A stretch of 64,000 nt of DNA from Russula earlei (taxonomy: Eukaryota > Basidiomycota > Agaricomycetes > Russulales > Russulaceae). The notes below the pieces were generated by a model. That model saw nothing but the letters and a program-made list of their open reading frames with translations, was not told where the DNA came from and ran no database searches. Where the stretch lies: contig JAGFNK010000117.1 in the NCBI GenBank assembly GCA_025769875.1, positions 59,049-123,048 on the forward strand, written 5' to 3'. Within the stretch, counting starts at the first letter, position 1, and each line of letters begins with the position of its first letter. Positions 1 through 10,394 of the stretch are shown here, piece after piece. The position numbers were made by a program, and so were the translations under genes.

Positions 1-92
1 ATGAGGTAGGCTTTCATAGCCTTTGACCAAATACCATAGTTTGCACGATCAAAGATGGGGACAACAGGGGCAGAGGGTTGAGACAGCAACAT
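1..92 (-). CDS. Gag N-terminus of L1 copia element (partial)
   Basis: The minus strand opens with ATG at position 92 and reads 30 codons to the window edge, including FDRANYGIWSKAMKAYL. That is the N-terminal signature of Ty1/copia Gag (a phi-F-x-G-x-N-Y-x-x-W-x-x-x-M motif, with the usual Gly replaced by Arg). The start lies about 155 nt inside the primer-binding site, as expected for a leader. No stop interrupts the short readable part. Most of the gene is off the window, so intactness is unknown. Confidence 0.75.
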   Translation of the reverse strand, partial: MLLSQPSAPVVPIFDRANYGIWSKAMKAYL

Positions 93-245
93 TGTAGCTG
101 TTAGAAGAGGGCTTACAGGTCGTCAGTAAGAGTATTGTATTCAAACAAGCTGACATAGTCTCCCCATAGGGTAGACTAGCTCGCCGCAGCATGCAGGCTT
201 CAGGGATGCTTCGCCATCGTTGCAGCCGATGAAGGCGCATGGCTT

Positions 246-260
246 GCAGGGCCCATAACC
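246..260 (-). other. Primer-binding site of L1 copia, half-tRNA-iMet type
   Basis: On the plus strand the 15 nt next to the LTR read GCAGGGCCCATAACC. This resembles the anticodon arm of initiator tRNA-Met, including the CAT anticodon. The minus-strand element RNA would therefore pair with the middle of that tRNA and not with its 3' end. Priming by a cleaved 5' half of tRNA-iMet is known for Drosophila copia and yeast Ty5. The match is read directly; its use as primer is inferred. Confidence 0.7.
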
Positions 261-645
261 TGTTGTGCAGCATAGAGCGCAGCTAACAGGCCAAGCAACC
301 CACCTTAGAGGTTGTGCTAATGCTCAAGTGATATTGGGGTGTAGAGCGATGTGTATACTCGTCTACAAGTATGGTATTTATACCTCTATGATCCAGGGCT
401 GTTCCTAAGTCCAAAAGAGGTGACTACAGGTGTCCACTATATCGCACATTAAGTGATGCGTGATGTGGAAACGTTCTAGACACAGCATAAGGCTGCATCT
501 TGTGATAGATAGCGTAGTATGCATAACCCTATTCCAATAAGCGCATATACTAAAGTTCTGTCTAACATGTAACATCTATGAGCAGATCTTGAACCTTGTA
601 TGAAGGTCTTCGCCTTCTTTGATCTGTTCGGGTTCCGGTTCAACA
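261..645 (-). mobile_element. 5' LTR of a minus-strand copia element (family L1)
   Basis: A 385-bp LTR bounded by TGTTG and CAACA. The same unit recurs as a solo LTR at 19334-19718, where a perfect duplication fixes both ends. Here the minus-strand Gag start and a primer-binding site lie directly to its left, so it is the 5' LTR of an element running off the left edge. On the right it abuts copia integrase sequence of the other strand. The right target duplication would be TGGTG (646-650); its partner is outside the window. Compared with the solo copy this LTR keeps more CpG and looks younger. Confidence 0.88.
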
Positions 646-649
646 TGGT

Positions 650-1424
650 GTGGCAGAGAGGGCCAACAGGACAATGGAGGAAGGTGTTATCTCTATGCTC
701 TTTGAGTCTGGGATGCCCACATCATTCTGGGGCGAAGCACTGGCTGCATTCATCCCTGTTAGCAACAGGATCACCACCACAGCACTGAGCAACAGTACTC
801 CTCATGAATCTTTCTATGGGACTAAGCCAGATCTCTCTATGGTTCGGGTCTGGGGATGTACTGCTTATGTGCTCATTCAGAGGGACAAGAGACCACTTGG
901 AAGCCTAGGAGTGCACATGGAGAAGTGCATCTTCATTGGATACCCTCAGGGGTACAAGGCATGGAAATTCTACAATCCTGTCACCAAGAAGGTGATCATT
1001 TCAGAAAGAGCTGACTTTGATGAGCGCTTCTTCATGAACAAAAAACAATCAGCACCCCAATTACCCCCCCCTCGTCTCAATTCATTATTGGACCCCCCCC
1101 CCCCTCCCTTCACATGTCTCCCAGAGACCCTGGACAACTCTCCAGTGGACCTTTATCGCTCACAGCAGCCAATTCATGGGGGAGATCAGCCTATATCTTT
1201 TGTGTTGCCTTCTGCTCACTCCCCTTCGCCTCCATCATCTCCCATGTTCCACACTGCTCATCCAGGCCCTCCCAGAACACCATCTCCATCACCCACACCT
1301 CCTCCTGTCATCCCAGCTGCCCCTCGTCGCTCTCAGCGCCTTAGGCGACCTAGGGAAGAGTGGCTACCTGAGCAATGGGTCGTGCCACAGCACTACAGGC
1401 AGATCAGAGACCCCACTCCATCAG
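650..1424 (+). pseudogene. Copia-1 integrase C-terminal part
   Basis: The frame begins VAERANRTMEEG, the copia integrase segment that contains the catalytic Glu, and continues through the WGEAL and GYKAWKFYNP regions typical of the integrase C-terminus. A proline-rich linker follows (about 1070-1350), containing C-runs at 1066-1072 and 1090-1103. The N-terminal zinc-binding and core regions are missing because of the L1 insertion on the left. The frame would continue directly into the acidic DEDESDSDD stretch at 2019 without the insertion at 1425-2012. Confidence 0.85.
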
Positions 1425-2012
1425 CAAACCACAAAAAAAATTCCCAGGTTTTTGTTGGTTTCTGCTGGTTTCCCAGTTTCCAGAAACCAAAAACCCAGAA
1501 ACTGGGAAACCTGGTAGACATCATGAAGCACACTGGAAAACAATTCAAGTTTTCTATGGTCACATCGACCATCTGAGTGAGCTACACTGGCACCTTGCAC
1601 TGGAATGTGCAGACAACGATGGTGATGATGAATCCCTTCATCGTGCTGATGCCTCAATGATATCTGCATTCCATGCTGATCTGTATATACCTGAGAGTCC
1701 CCTCAAGGCTTAGATCTGTACCAGCTCGAATCAACTTCCAATTACAAGTAGAAACGACATATACCCTATTTCTGACCATTTTCATTGATTTTTTTCCTAC
1801 TATACTATAGTTCTACCAGTTTCCATACTTTCAACAGGTTTCTGTTAGTTTCTTAGGTTTCCATGAAAGATACTCTCAGGTTGTTTCCGGGAAACCAGAC
1901 ATGGGTTTCCCAGTCTCCCGGTTTCCCGGTTTCCGCTGGTTTTTTTCGGTTTCCTGAGGTGAGAAACCGACAGAAACTAAAATCCATCTTTACTGATGTC
2001 CAGCTGTCCCCT
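1425..2012 (+). repeat. 588-bp GGTTTC-rich insertion in copia-1
   Basis: The hexamer CATCAG occurs at 1419-1424 and again at 2013-2018. Removing 1425-2012 and one copy restores an uninterrupted copia frame. Both ends of the insert are full of GGTTTC/GAAACC words. A perfect 14-nt inverted repeat (GGTTTCCCAGTTTC at 1467-1480, complement at 1498-1511) forms a hairpin near the left end. The middle (about 1520-1720) is ordinary-looking sequence. I see no coding domain, no terminal inverted repeat and no LTR. It may be a non-autonomous element of unknown class. Confidence 0.65.
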
Positions 2013-2692
2013 CATCAGACGAAGATGAGAGTGACTCGGATGATCCACGCGACCCCCTGAATGTGCACTCAGCTTCTGTGATTGAGCCACACTCCTACTC
2101 ACAGTCCCAGAGATGCCCTGATGCCGATCTGTGGCATAAGGCATGCGAAGAGGAGATGGAGGCCCACAGCGTCAATGGCACCTGGGAAATCGTCACATTG
2201 CCCCCTGGGAAGCGTGCCATCGGTTCCAGATGGTTCATGAAGGTGAAACACAATGCTGATGGCACCCTGGACCGCTACAAAGCCAGACTGGTTGCCAAAG
2301 GCTACTCCCAGCGCCCAGGCTTCAATTTCAAAGAGACCTTTCCCCCCACTGTCAGATATTCCACCATCAGGATCATCTTGGCCTTGGCAGCTCTGGAGGA
2401 CCTTGAACTTCGCTCTGTGGACATCTCTCATGCTTATCTCAATGGTGAGCTGGAGGAGGAGATCTACATGAAGCAACCTGAAGGCTTTGAGATTGGTGGA
2501 CCAGATCATGTCTGCAAGCTCAGGAAGTTGCTCTATGGCCTCAAGCAAGCAGGGAGAGTTTGGAACAAGACTCTCCATTCTGTTCTCTTGTCTATGGGCT
2601 TCCAGCATCTCCAATCGGATCATGGACTCTATATTTACCTCAGGGATGGTGTGCGGATCCTAATGCCTGTCTTTGTGGATGATATCACCCTA
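2013..2692 (+). pseudogene. Copia-1 reverse transcriptase, N-terminal part
   Basis: The protein has the RVT_2 signatures of Ty1/copia: WHKACEEEM, the GSRWFMKVKHNADG block, YKARLVAKGYSQ, the VDISHAYLNGEL catalytic Asp region and YGLKQAGRVWN. It stops at FVDDITL, which holds the catalytic FVDD box, because G1 is inserted right behind it (duplication CCCTA at 2688-2692). The frame is open from the acidic linker at 2019. The rest continues at 9441. Confidence 0.9.
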
Positions 2693-3013
2693 TGACACCG
2701 CCAGCCCCACGCGCGGGCCACGCTGCACAGGAAGTCGCAACGGTCGCGCGGTTCGACCGTTCGAGCTTTGATATGGTGCCGCAGCACGGTAGTGAGGGGG
2801 ACACGAGGCTGCTCAGTAGTGTATATAAGGAATGGCCCTATGCATAAGAGAGGGCAAGTCGAATCTTTTGTCGTATTCCCCCACGAACAATAGTAGTCAC
2901 TTTCTCGCCCACTTCTCTCTCTTTCTCTCTCTCTCTCTCTCGAAGCCACGTTGGACGTGTGCTTACCTAAGACTCTCACACTCGAACTCTGAGTACCGTA
3001 CACGGCAGTGACA
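2693..3013 (+). repeat. G1 5' LTR
   Basis: A 321-bp LTR with a TATA box (TATATAA, 2822-2828), a (CT)n tract near 2919-2940 and the terminal TGACA. The 11-mer AAGTCGAATCT at 2856-2866, 34 nt after the TATA box, is complementary to the site just outside the LTR and probably marks the RNA start. Confidence 0.93.
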
Positions 3014-3015
3014 TC

Positions 3016-3026
3016 AGATTCGACTT
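3016..3026 (+). other. G1 primer-binding site, self-priming type
   Basis: The sequence AGATTCGACTT starts two bases after the 5' LTR. It is the exact reverse complement of AAGTCGAATCT at 2856-2866 within the same LTR. In Tf1/sushi-type elements the first 11 or so nt of the RNA fold back onto the primer-binding site and prime minus-strand synthesis. Length, spacing and position relative to the TATA box fit that model. Confidence 0.75.
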
Positions 3027-3029
3027 CTT

Positions 3030-4800
3030 TTTCTGCCCATCATTTCGAACGAGGACGATCTCGTCATTGTCAGCGCGCCCAACGAAGAGGACGCACCACC
3101 GAACCCCAGAATCGTCTGGTCAGGAGGCCTCACAGCAGAAGGCTTTACCCACCCCCATCACATCTTCAGCCGAGTCGACAGGACTGAAGAGCCAGTGTAC
3201 CGCCTCGAGAATAGGTGGTACGAATTATTCCAACTAGCAGACGGACAACTCGCTATCGGCGAAAGACGCAAGGAGATTGAGTATCGAGACTCGAATCGTG
3301 CAGGCACCCCGAGCCACAGCTCCCAAGACTCAGACTCATCGGACGACATCCAAGAAGACACCCAGACCACCCAACAAATCCGCCACACTTCCGTGACAAC
3401 CTCGCCTACCGCGGACGCGCCACCACCATACGCAATGACCACCACCACCTGTAGCATACACCTCGACTATACTCGACCCCGACGCAAACCCGGACCCGCA
3501 GGGCGGCTCCTCCATCACAACAGCACAACCGGACAGAAATCCTACCACGCGAATCAACGCGGCGCTACGACACGCCCTACGGCGAGGACCGGGCGGCCCT
3601 AGTGGGCCCCCGGGAGGAGGACCAGCGGGAGGACCACCTGCACCAGGGCCACCCGCACCAGGACCACCCGCACCAGGACCACCCGCCCGCGGGAACGCCC
3701 CGGTACACCCAGGAGGAGTAGGCGGAGACGCCAAGGCGTACTGGAAGCCTACCCCGTGAATTCACCGGCGACCGAGCCCTCGCCGAGGACTTCCTACAAG
3801 AATTGAAAACCTACCTGCGCCTCAACGCCTGCGTCCCAAACTTCGCCTCGCCCATCTGGAAGACGTCATTCGCCCTCACCCTCATCAAGGGCCCAGCGGT
3901 GTCGGGCTGGACGCGCGACATGGGCGATTGGATCGACGCCCTCGACCCCGTCGCCGATGACCATCCAGACGTCTGGGACCAGTTCCAAAACGAATTTCGA
4001 ACCCAATTTATGGACTCCCAGCGCGCGCAACGAGCACAAACAAAGATAGAGAACCTCAAAATGCAATGGCCACATATCGATCAATACATCGCTGACTTCG
4101 AACAACTCGCGCGCGAGGCTGGCTACACTCAGGGAGACGAGCCAGTGACTCGCCTGTTCCTCAAAGGATTGAACAAGTCTATCATCACTGGAAGTGCTCA
4201 CACATCCGGTACCCGCCAATTACCGCTGATACCAAAGAAAAAGCAATACAGTGCACCAAGGCCCGACAAATGCGCGAGGCAATCACGGGCACCCTCACGA
4301 ACGCCGTCCATCCCTTCGGACAGTGGCAACGCCCCGCGACCTTTGCGTCCCGACAACCATTCTTCTCACAGCAACGACAGCAGCCCATCGCGACATACAA
4401 TTCCTCGACCGCCCCAAGAGCTATGGCCAACCAACCCGTGCCGATGGACCTGGACCGAACGCGCGTACCACGAGGGCGGCAGGGCCCTCCTCCATGGCAC
4501 AGAAGAGTAGTACAAGCGCAGGGGACCCCGAATAACCAGGGACGACCCACGCGGTCATGAGGACCATGCTTCGAATGTGGACGCGAGGGACACTTCGCAC
4601 GCGACTGCCCACAAAAGAGGCAGGCACGCGCACGGGTCTCCGAATGGGAAATCGACAACATCGAGTCGACCCAATCGACGACCCCCCCAGACCCCATCCG
4701 AGAGATACACGAGCGCTTGGACGCGCTCACTCCAGAGCAGCAGGGCGAGCTTGCGACTCAACTTAACGCCTCGCCCTCGGATTTTCCCTTAGCCTGATCT
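3030..4800 (+). pseudogene. G1 Gag with frameshifts
   Basis: An N-terminal domain (about 3035-3300, ending near YRLENRWYELFQLADGQLAI) resembles the Gag N-terminus of element C. Next come a Pro/Gly linker with GPPAP repeats (about 3610-3690) and a retrotransposon Gag capsid domain (about 3750-4180, with KTSFALTLIKGPAVSGW and DQYIADFEQLARE). A zinc knuckle CFECGREGHFARDC (CX2CX4HX4C) lies at 4567-4608. At least two frame changes break it, one near 3752 between linker and capsid and another before the knuckle. No ATG is obvious at the N-terminus. Confidence 0.85.
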
Positions 4801-4856
4801 GTACAGCCTGGATCAGGAGTCGTGACCGTAATGTATACCTGTCAAAAAGAAAATCT

Positions 4857-5201
4857 ATGACAGTTAAATGCTATTTTCATACGGATCACAAGAGGGCTGA
4901 GACCGTCACACTATTAGACTCGGGAGCCACGGAGAACTTCCTGAGTCAGTCCTATGCCCAAGAACTAGGACTTCCCATCTCTAGTATGAAAGAACCCCGC
5001 TCCCTGCTAAATGTCGACGGAACTCCTAACAAACAAGGAGAAATCCGAGCATACACCGACCTGGACCTACGAGTTGGTGACAAAACGATACAAATGCGGT
5101 TCTATCTCGCAGATTTGGGAGAACACAGGGCCATCTTCGGATACCCATGGTTCGCAGCTTTCCAACCACGGGTCGATTGGGCTGCACGGATGGATCGATG
5201 A
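4857..5201 (+). pseudogene. G1 retropepsin-like aspartic protease
   Basis: The frame reads LLDSGATENFLS, the active-site DSGA of Ty3-type proteases, and later LADLGEHRAIFGYPWF, the I-x-G-x-P/D-W flap region. It is open for 114 codons and then runs out of frame with the reverse transcriptase, so the protease-RT join is shifted near 5190-5280. The role would be processing of the Gag-Pol polyprotein. Confidence 0.83.
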
Positions 5202-5275
5202 AGGACACCTGCCTATCATTGCACGACCACCTCACCCCGAACAACTGTTCCTAGGACGGGTCACACTGATCGAGC

Positions 5276-6150
5276 ATGAACACAGCCCACCCACTAAGAT
5301 TCCGACCGCCTACCGACGTCATTCCCAAGTATTCAGTGAAGAAGTGGCCCAACGATTCCCTGAGCCCCAGGATTTGGGATCACGCTATAGAGCTCAAACC
5401 GGATGCCCCTACAACCCTACCGGGAAAAATATACCCTCTATCCCAACCCGAACAAGAAGAACTACGCAGTTTCGTCAAGGAACACTTAGAAAAAGGATAC
5501 ATCCAGCCCATCGCAGAGTCCCTATGCAGCTCCCTTCTTCTTCATCAAGAAGAAGGATGGTAGATTACGACCCGTACAGGACTATTGACGACTAAACGAA
5601 TGGACCATCCGCAATCGCTACCCCCTACCCCTCATACCACAGCTGATTAACAAAGCACGAGGGAAGTCCCTGTTTTCCAAGTTCGACATCCGATGGGGGT
5701 ACAATAACGTCCGCATCAAAGAGGGAGACCAATGGAAAGCAGCCTTCGTAACCAACGAGGGACTCTTTGAACCTACCGTCATGTTCTTCGGACTCACCAA
5801 TTCCCCCGCCACTTTCCAAACTATGATGAATGCCATCTTCGAACACGAACTGCGAGAAGATTGGCTCACCATCTACATGGACGACATCCTGGTAGCCACC
5901 AGGACCCAACATACTCGAACACCAACGCCGCGTCCACCAAGTATTGGACAAACTCGCAAAGCACGACTTATACCTCAAACCAGAAAAATGCCAATTCGAG
6001 CAGAAACAAGTAGAATTCCTTGGCGTCGTCATACGAAACAACCAAATAGCCATGGAAGAGAAGAAGGTAGACGCCGTACGACATTGGAAAATGCCCCGAA
6101 ATCACACCGACATCCGAGCCTTCCTAGGATTCACAGGGTTCTATTGATAT
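5276..6150 (+). pseudogene. G1 reverse transcriptase with frameshifts
   Basis: Segments in different frames carry the family landmarks: WDHAIELKPD and YPLSQPEQEEL upstream, FDIRWGYNNVRIKEGD, FGLTNSPATFQTMMN, and IYMDDILVA with an intact YMDD box at 5874-5885, then FLGVVIRNNQIAM and a thumb region ending FLGFTGFY. Frame changes fall near 5500, 5590, 5910 and 6147, the last being an in-frame stop. Of the three Ty3 elements here this one has the canonical catalytic box. Confidence 0.87.
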
Positions 6151-6264
6151 TTCATCCCCAACTATTCCAAAATTGCACGACCCCTGTTAGACCTGACCAA
6201 AAAGGCGGCCACCTGGACATGGGACAAGCCACAACAAGACGCGTTTGATCAACTCAAAACCCTC

Positions 6265-7819
6265 ATGTGTCAAAAGCCTGTCTTAACCCAGCCTGATTAC
6301 GCCAAACCCTTCACACTTCAGACGGACGCTTCAGGGTATGGCGTGGGAGCCATACTCTCACAGAGGGGAGAACCCACCGCAACGCACCCAAAACCACGCC
6401 TACACCCCATCATGTACTTTTCAACCACCTTTTCCCCCGCTGAGCGCAACTATGACATCTATGAGCGAGAATTGCTAGCGGTTATCAAAGCCCTAGAACA
6501 CTGGCGCCACCATTTGTTAGGAACTCAACACCCCATCACACTGTTGACCGACCACGCCAACCTCACGTATTGGAAAAACCCAAGGAAGATCAATCGACGA
6601 GTAGCCCGCTGGATTACCCAACTACAAGACTATTGGCTAGAAATCAAGCATGTACCCGGTAAAACCCACGTAGCCGCCGACCTCCTTTCCAGGCCATGGG
6701 AGTCAGATATCGGCCAAAACGACAATGAAAACGTCACGGTATTACCAGCCCAAATGTTCACCCGCACGCTGATCGTAGGATCCACCGAGGGACGCATCCA
6801 ACAAGCCCAAAACCGACACAGAACCCTCATGAAGACTTGGGCACGAACATTCGGCATTACCCATCACCGAACACGAGACTTATGGATGTTTAAGAATGCC
6901 GTCGTAATACCCCCCGAACAAACCCTCAAACAACGGATAACCCAATCCGTTCATGAAGGACCAACCAACGGCCACCCTGGGAGGGATGAGACCTTGAGGC
7001 GAGTAACAACAGAATATTGGTGGCCATACATGAGGTCCTGGATCGCCGAATATGTCAAAGGATGTGATACATGTCAACGCAACAAAATCCAAACTCACTC
7101 CCCACGCACTCCCCTATACCGCATCCCCACGGGAACGAATACCCAACCGTTCAGACACGTATCAATGGATCTCATCACTCAACTACCCAAGAGTCGGGGA
7201 TACGATGCCATCCTCACCATCGTAGATCACGGCTGTTCTAGGGCCGCGATATTCCTACCATGCACCACTAACATCACGGGACCCGGGATCGCACAGCTGT
7301 ACTTGGACCACTGTATACCGATGGTTCGGTCTCCCGAGCAAGATAATCACCGACCGAGACCCACGATTCGTCTCCCACTTTGGTCGAGCATTGCACACGC
7401 GTCTGGACATCAAACAGAATTTATCAACGGCCTTCCATCCCCAGACAGACGGACTATCGGAGCGCAAGAACCAATGGGTCGAACAATACCTACGCCTCGT
7501 CACTATGGATCAGACCGACTGGAGTCAATGGCTCGGGATCGCCTCGGCAGTTCACAACAGCACCACTAACTCCACGCTGGGAATGACCCCCAATCAAGCG
7601 CTCCTAGGATACCAACCTGCCCTCCACCCACGAGGAGTGGAAACCAGCAACGAGGCGGTGGAGCAACGGATGAAGCGCATGGAACAGAAGCGCCAACAAG
7701 CCCGCAGCGCAGTTGAACCTAGTCGCCCAGAATCAGGGGACTCCACGGCCGACCTATGCCGAGGGACAGCACGTGTGGCTAGAAGCCACCAACCTACAGC
7801 TCCCGTACCTCAGCCCTAA
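6265..7819 (+). pseudogene. G1 RNase H and integrase
   Basis: RNase H runs from LQTDASGYGVGAILSQ (6310) through YDIYERELLAV and LLTDHANLTYW. The integrase zinc-binding HHCC domain (GHPGRDETL, CDTCQRNK) lies near 6970-7090. The catalytic core starts at MDLITQLPKS (7165). The segments DPRFVSHFG and GLSERKNQW, which give the remaining Asp and Glu, lie in a second frame after a shift near 7320-7380. A further shift occurs near 7710. All catalytic residues can be found, but no single frame joins them. Confidence 0.87.
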
Positions 7820-7836
7820 GCTGGCCCCCCATCGTC

Positions 7837-8200
7837 ATGGCCCCTTCAAGATCGTACGGAAGGTATCCCCCCTGGCCTTCCAACTACAACTGCCGAAGAA
7901 TTGGGGTGTCCACGATGTATTCCATGCGTCCCTACTGCGCCCGTGTCATCGCACAACCGAATTTGGTCCTCATACCCTGGTTACCCCCCCCGACGCCTAT
8001 TGCCACCGAAGGGTTTCATCCCAAGATAGGGACCGTCCTCAATCATAGAAGATACGGCCCACAGAAGCGACTACAGTATCTCGTACAATGGGAGGGACAG
8101 CCAATGAGCGATAGTACGTGGATCAATCCGCAGCACCCAGGACTCCTGCCCCTGCTACCAAAATATCACAAGTCCCAGAGGGCCACGCTCCCTCTAACTA
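7837..8200 (+). pseudogene. G1 integrase C-terminus and chromodomain
   Basis: FHASLLRP-type integrase C-terminal sequence is followed by a chromodomain core, LQYLVQWEGQPMSDSTW (about 8070-8120), with the aromatic residues expected of chromoviruses. Such domains can direct integration to marked chromatin. The frame stays open past the domain and runs directly into ORF3 without a stop. Confidence 0.82.
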
Positions 8201-8241
8201 TAAAAACCCCCCAAGTGGACTGCTACTATCCTCATTCCACC

Positions 8242-9112
8242 ATGCTCCCTGAGTCCCGCACTTCCTCACCCACTCCCACTCTCGTCAATGTCGACGTCGT
8301 TGTCCCAGAAGGACCCCTCTCCCCGAGGTCGATCGCCGCGGTCCTCAATGGACAGCCAGAGCTCGACCCCGACACCCTCCGTGGGATGGTGGCCGGGGTT
8401 CTTCTCACGGTGGCTGCGCGCGAAATGGAACTGGCCGCGCGCACCGAGGCCCTCCTACGCGCCGAGCTACAAGCCTCCCACCAGGCCGACACCTTGGTCG
8501 ACCTCACGGACCGCCTTCGACAGGCCACCGAACGACCCGCGCTCGCCGTCTGCCCTGAGGGGTTCGTCCCCAACATGGGACATGCCCCGGGACTTTGGCT
8601 CCCTGGGACCGAGGGGCGCGCGCAGCTCACGCGCTTCGTTCAACGCAGCCCCCACTCCCCAACCATGGTCGTTGGAGTCATGGGAGACTCCCCCGACGAT
8701 CCCCGCATTGGCATGGAGATATTTCGCCTCCCCAGTCGACGACCCCACCGGCCCCATTGACGTCCTCCCAAACTGGCTCCTCAAACAGATGGGAGCCAAC
8801 TCTCCCACCTACCACCGTCTACTCGAAGAGGCTGCCAAAGCAGACGATTGGGGGTTGGCAGCCGACGTCCAGCGCTACAGGGGTTGGGATGAGCACATCA
8901 TCGCCCTCCAGGCCAACATCGCTCAAAAGGAGGCCGAGCTCAGGATGGCGCAGGAATCCCAAAACCGCGTGCGCTATCGACTCGAGGCCGCCCGACTCCC
9001 CGACCGCGTCTCCCACATTCGCGTGTCGTGGGATGGGACCCCCTACGCGCGCCGTGTCTCCCTGGCCGGCTGGTGCAACCATGGTCCGGGACGTCCCAAT
9101 CTCGATGAGGGT
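8242..9112 (+). CDS. G1 ORF3, conserved extra coding region after the chromodomain
   Basis: From an ATG at 8242 the same frame as the chromodomain stays open to 8760; a second frame (about 8700-9115) continues the protein, so one frameshift is present. It has PLSPRSIAAVL near the start, then PTMVVGVMGDSPDDPRIGM, then a helical Ala/Glu/Gln-rich C-terminal part (HIIALQANIAQKEAELRM) that looks like a coiled coil. The first two blocks and the helical tail have counterparts at the same place in element C, and the second also in D. No signal peptide, membrane segment or zinc knuckle is seen. I do not recognise the family. Confidence 0.7.
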
Positions 9113-9114
9113 GA

Positions 9115-9435
9115 TGACACCGCCAGCCCCACGCGCGGGCCACGCTGCACGGGAAGTTGCAACGGTCGCGCGGTTCGACCGTTCGAGCTTTGATATGGTG
9201 CCGCAGCACGGTAGTGAGGGGGACACGAGGCTGCTCAGTAGTGTATATAAGGAATGGCCCTATGCATAAGAGAGGGCAAGTCGAATCTTTTGTCGTATTC
9301 CCCCACGAACAATAGTAGTCACTTTCTCGCCCACTTCTCTCTCTTTCTCTCTCTCTCTCTCTCGAAGCCACATTGGACGTGTGCTTACCTAAGACTCTCA
9401 CACTCGAACTCTGAGTACCGTACGCGGCGGTGACA
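9115..9435 (+). repeat. G1 3' LTR
   Basis: This is the second copy of the 321-bp LTR and differs from the 5' copy at five positions that I can count. It ends in TGACA before the duplication CCCTA (9436-9440), where copia-1 resumes. ORF3 ends within a few bases of its start. Confidence 0.94.
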
Positions 9436-9440
9436 CCCTA

Positions 9441-10394
9441 GCTGGCAAGGATGGCGCCAAAATCGACACTGTCATCCAAGAGCTGTCTTCCCACTTCAAG
9501 CTTCGAGATCTGGGCCCCACCACTCAACTCCTAGGCATGGAGATTCACAGAGATCGCTCCCAGCACTTCCTCTCCCTCTCCCAAAGTCAGTTCATCACCA
9601 ACCTTCTCCAGGAGCTTGGACTACATGACTGCAAGCCTGTATCAACTCCTCTCAACCCTGGACTTCGCCTTTCCACCTCCATGAGCCCTCAGACGGAGGC
9701 AGATGCTCTGGAGATGTGCCAATACCCCTACATCTCTGTTGTGGGCTCCCTGATGTATCTGGCACTCACTACCAGACCAGACATCGCATTTGCTGCCGGA
9801 GTCCTTGCCAGATTCAACTCCAATCCTGGTCTACCTCATTGGCAAGCTGCAAAGCATGTGCTTCGCTATTTGAAGGGCACCATTGATCTCAAACTTGTTT
9901 ACAAGCCCTCTGATTCACCAGAACACTTCATCACATACTCAGATTCAGATCATGGAGGCAATCCTGACAATGGGAAGTCCACTGGAGGCTATGTAGTCAA
10001 GATTGGCACTGGAGCAGTCTCTTGGAGCTCAAAGCTGCAGTCCCTAGTTGCCTTGTCCACCACTGAGGCAGAACACATTTCAGCTGTTGAAGCTGGAAAG
10101 GAGATCCTCTGGTTGCGCCAATTTATGGGGGAGCTTGGATACAAGATCTCTGGACCATCACTGCTCAGGATGGACAACCAGTCAGCCATTGCAGTAAGCA
10201 AGAACCCTGAGCACCATGGGAAGATGAGGCATCTTTCCCTTCGCCTCTTTTGGTTGAGGGATGCAGTTCAGGATGGCCTGATTGCACCCACATTTGTGAC
10301 AACACAGGATATGGCTGCAGACATTCTCACCAAGGCCTTGGATTGGATAAAGGTACTTAAGTGCATTGGTATGCTTGGATTATCATATGGCTAA
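9441..10394 (+). pseudogene. Copia-1 reverse transcriptase C-terminus and RNase H
   Basis: The frame resumes AGKDGAKIDTVIQEL directly after the FVDDITL end at 2692. It contains LRDLGPTTQLLGMEI, the YISVVGSLMYLALTTRPDI block, and the copia RNase H with SDSDHGGNPDNGKSTGGY, LSTTEAE and DNQSAI. It ends near DILTKALDWIKVLKC and a stop at 10392-10394. No internal stop is visible. Only G1 and the 588-bp insertion separate it from its N-terminal half. Confidence 0.9.

Larger units (their letters stand above)
2693..9435 (+). mobile_element. G1, complete Ty3 chromovirus-type LTR retrotransposon
   Basis: A 6743-bp element with 321-bp LTRs, both starting TGACACCGCC and ending in TGACA. The 5-bp duplication CCCTA flanks it (2688-2692 and 9436-9440), and the host copia frame FVDDITL/AGKDG is restored by its removal. 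I count five differences between the two LTRs, so it is fairly recent. Order inside is Gag, CCHC knuckle, protease, RT, RNase H, integrase, chromodomain, ORF3. Several frameshifts break the polyprotein, so it is not autonomous as read. GC and CpG content are clearly higher than in most of the window. Confidence 0.95.

Noticed and set aside
246..260. Possible tRNA-Met gene
   Set aside because: Only the anticodon arm matches. No acceptor, D or T arm surrounds it, and it sits exactly at the LTR border, so a primer-binding site explains it.
4185..4730. 181-codon minus-strand frame
   Set aside because: Antisense to G1 Gag and zinc knuckle. GC-rich sequence leaves many shadow frames.
8232..9226. 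Several minus-strand frames of 110-135 codons
   Set aside because: Antisense shadows of G1 ORF3 and LTR; they contain no motif, whereas the plus-strand protein is conserved with elements C and D.
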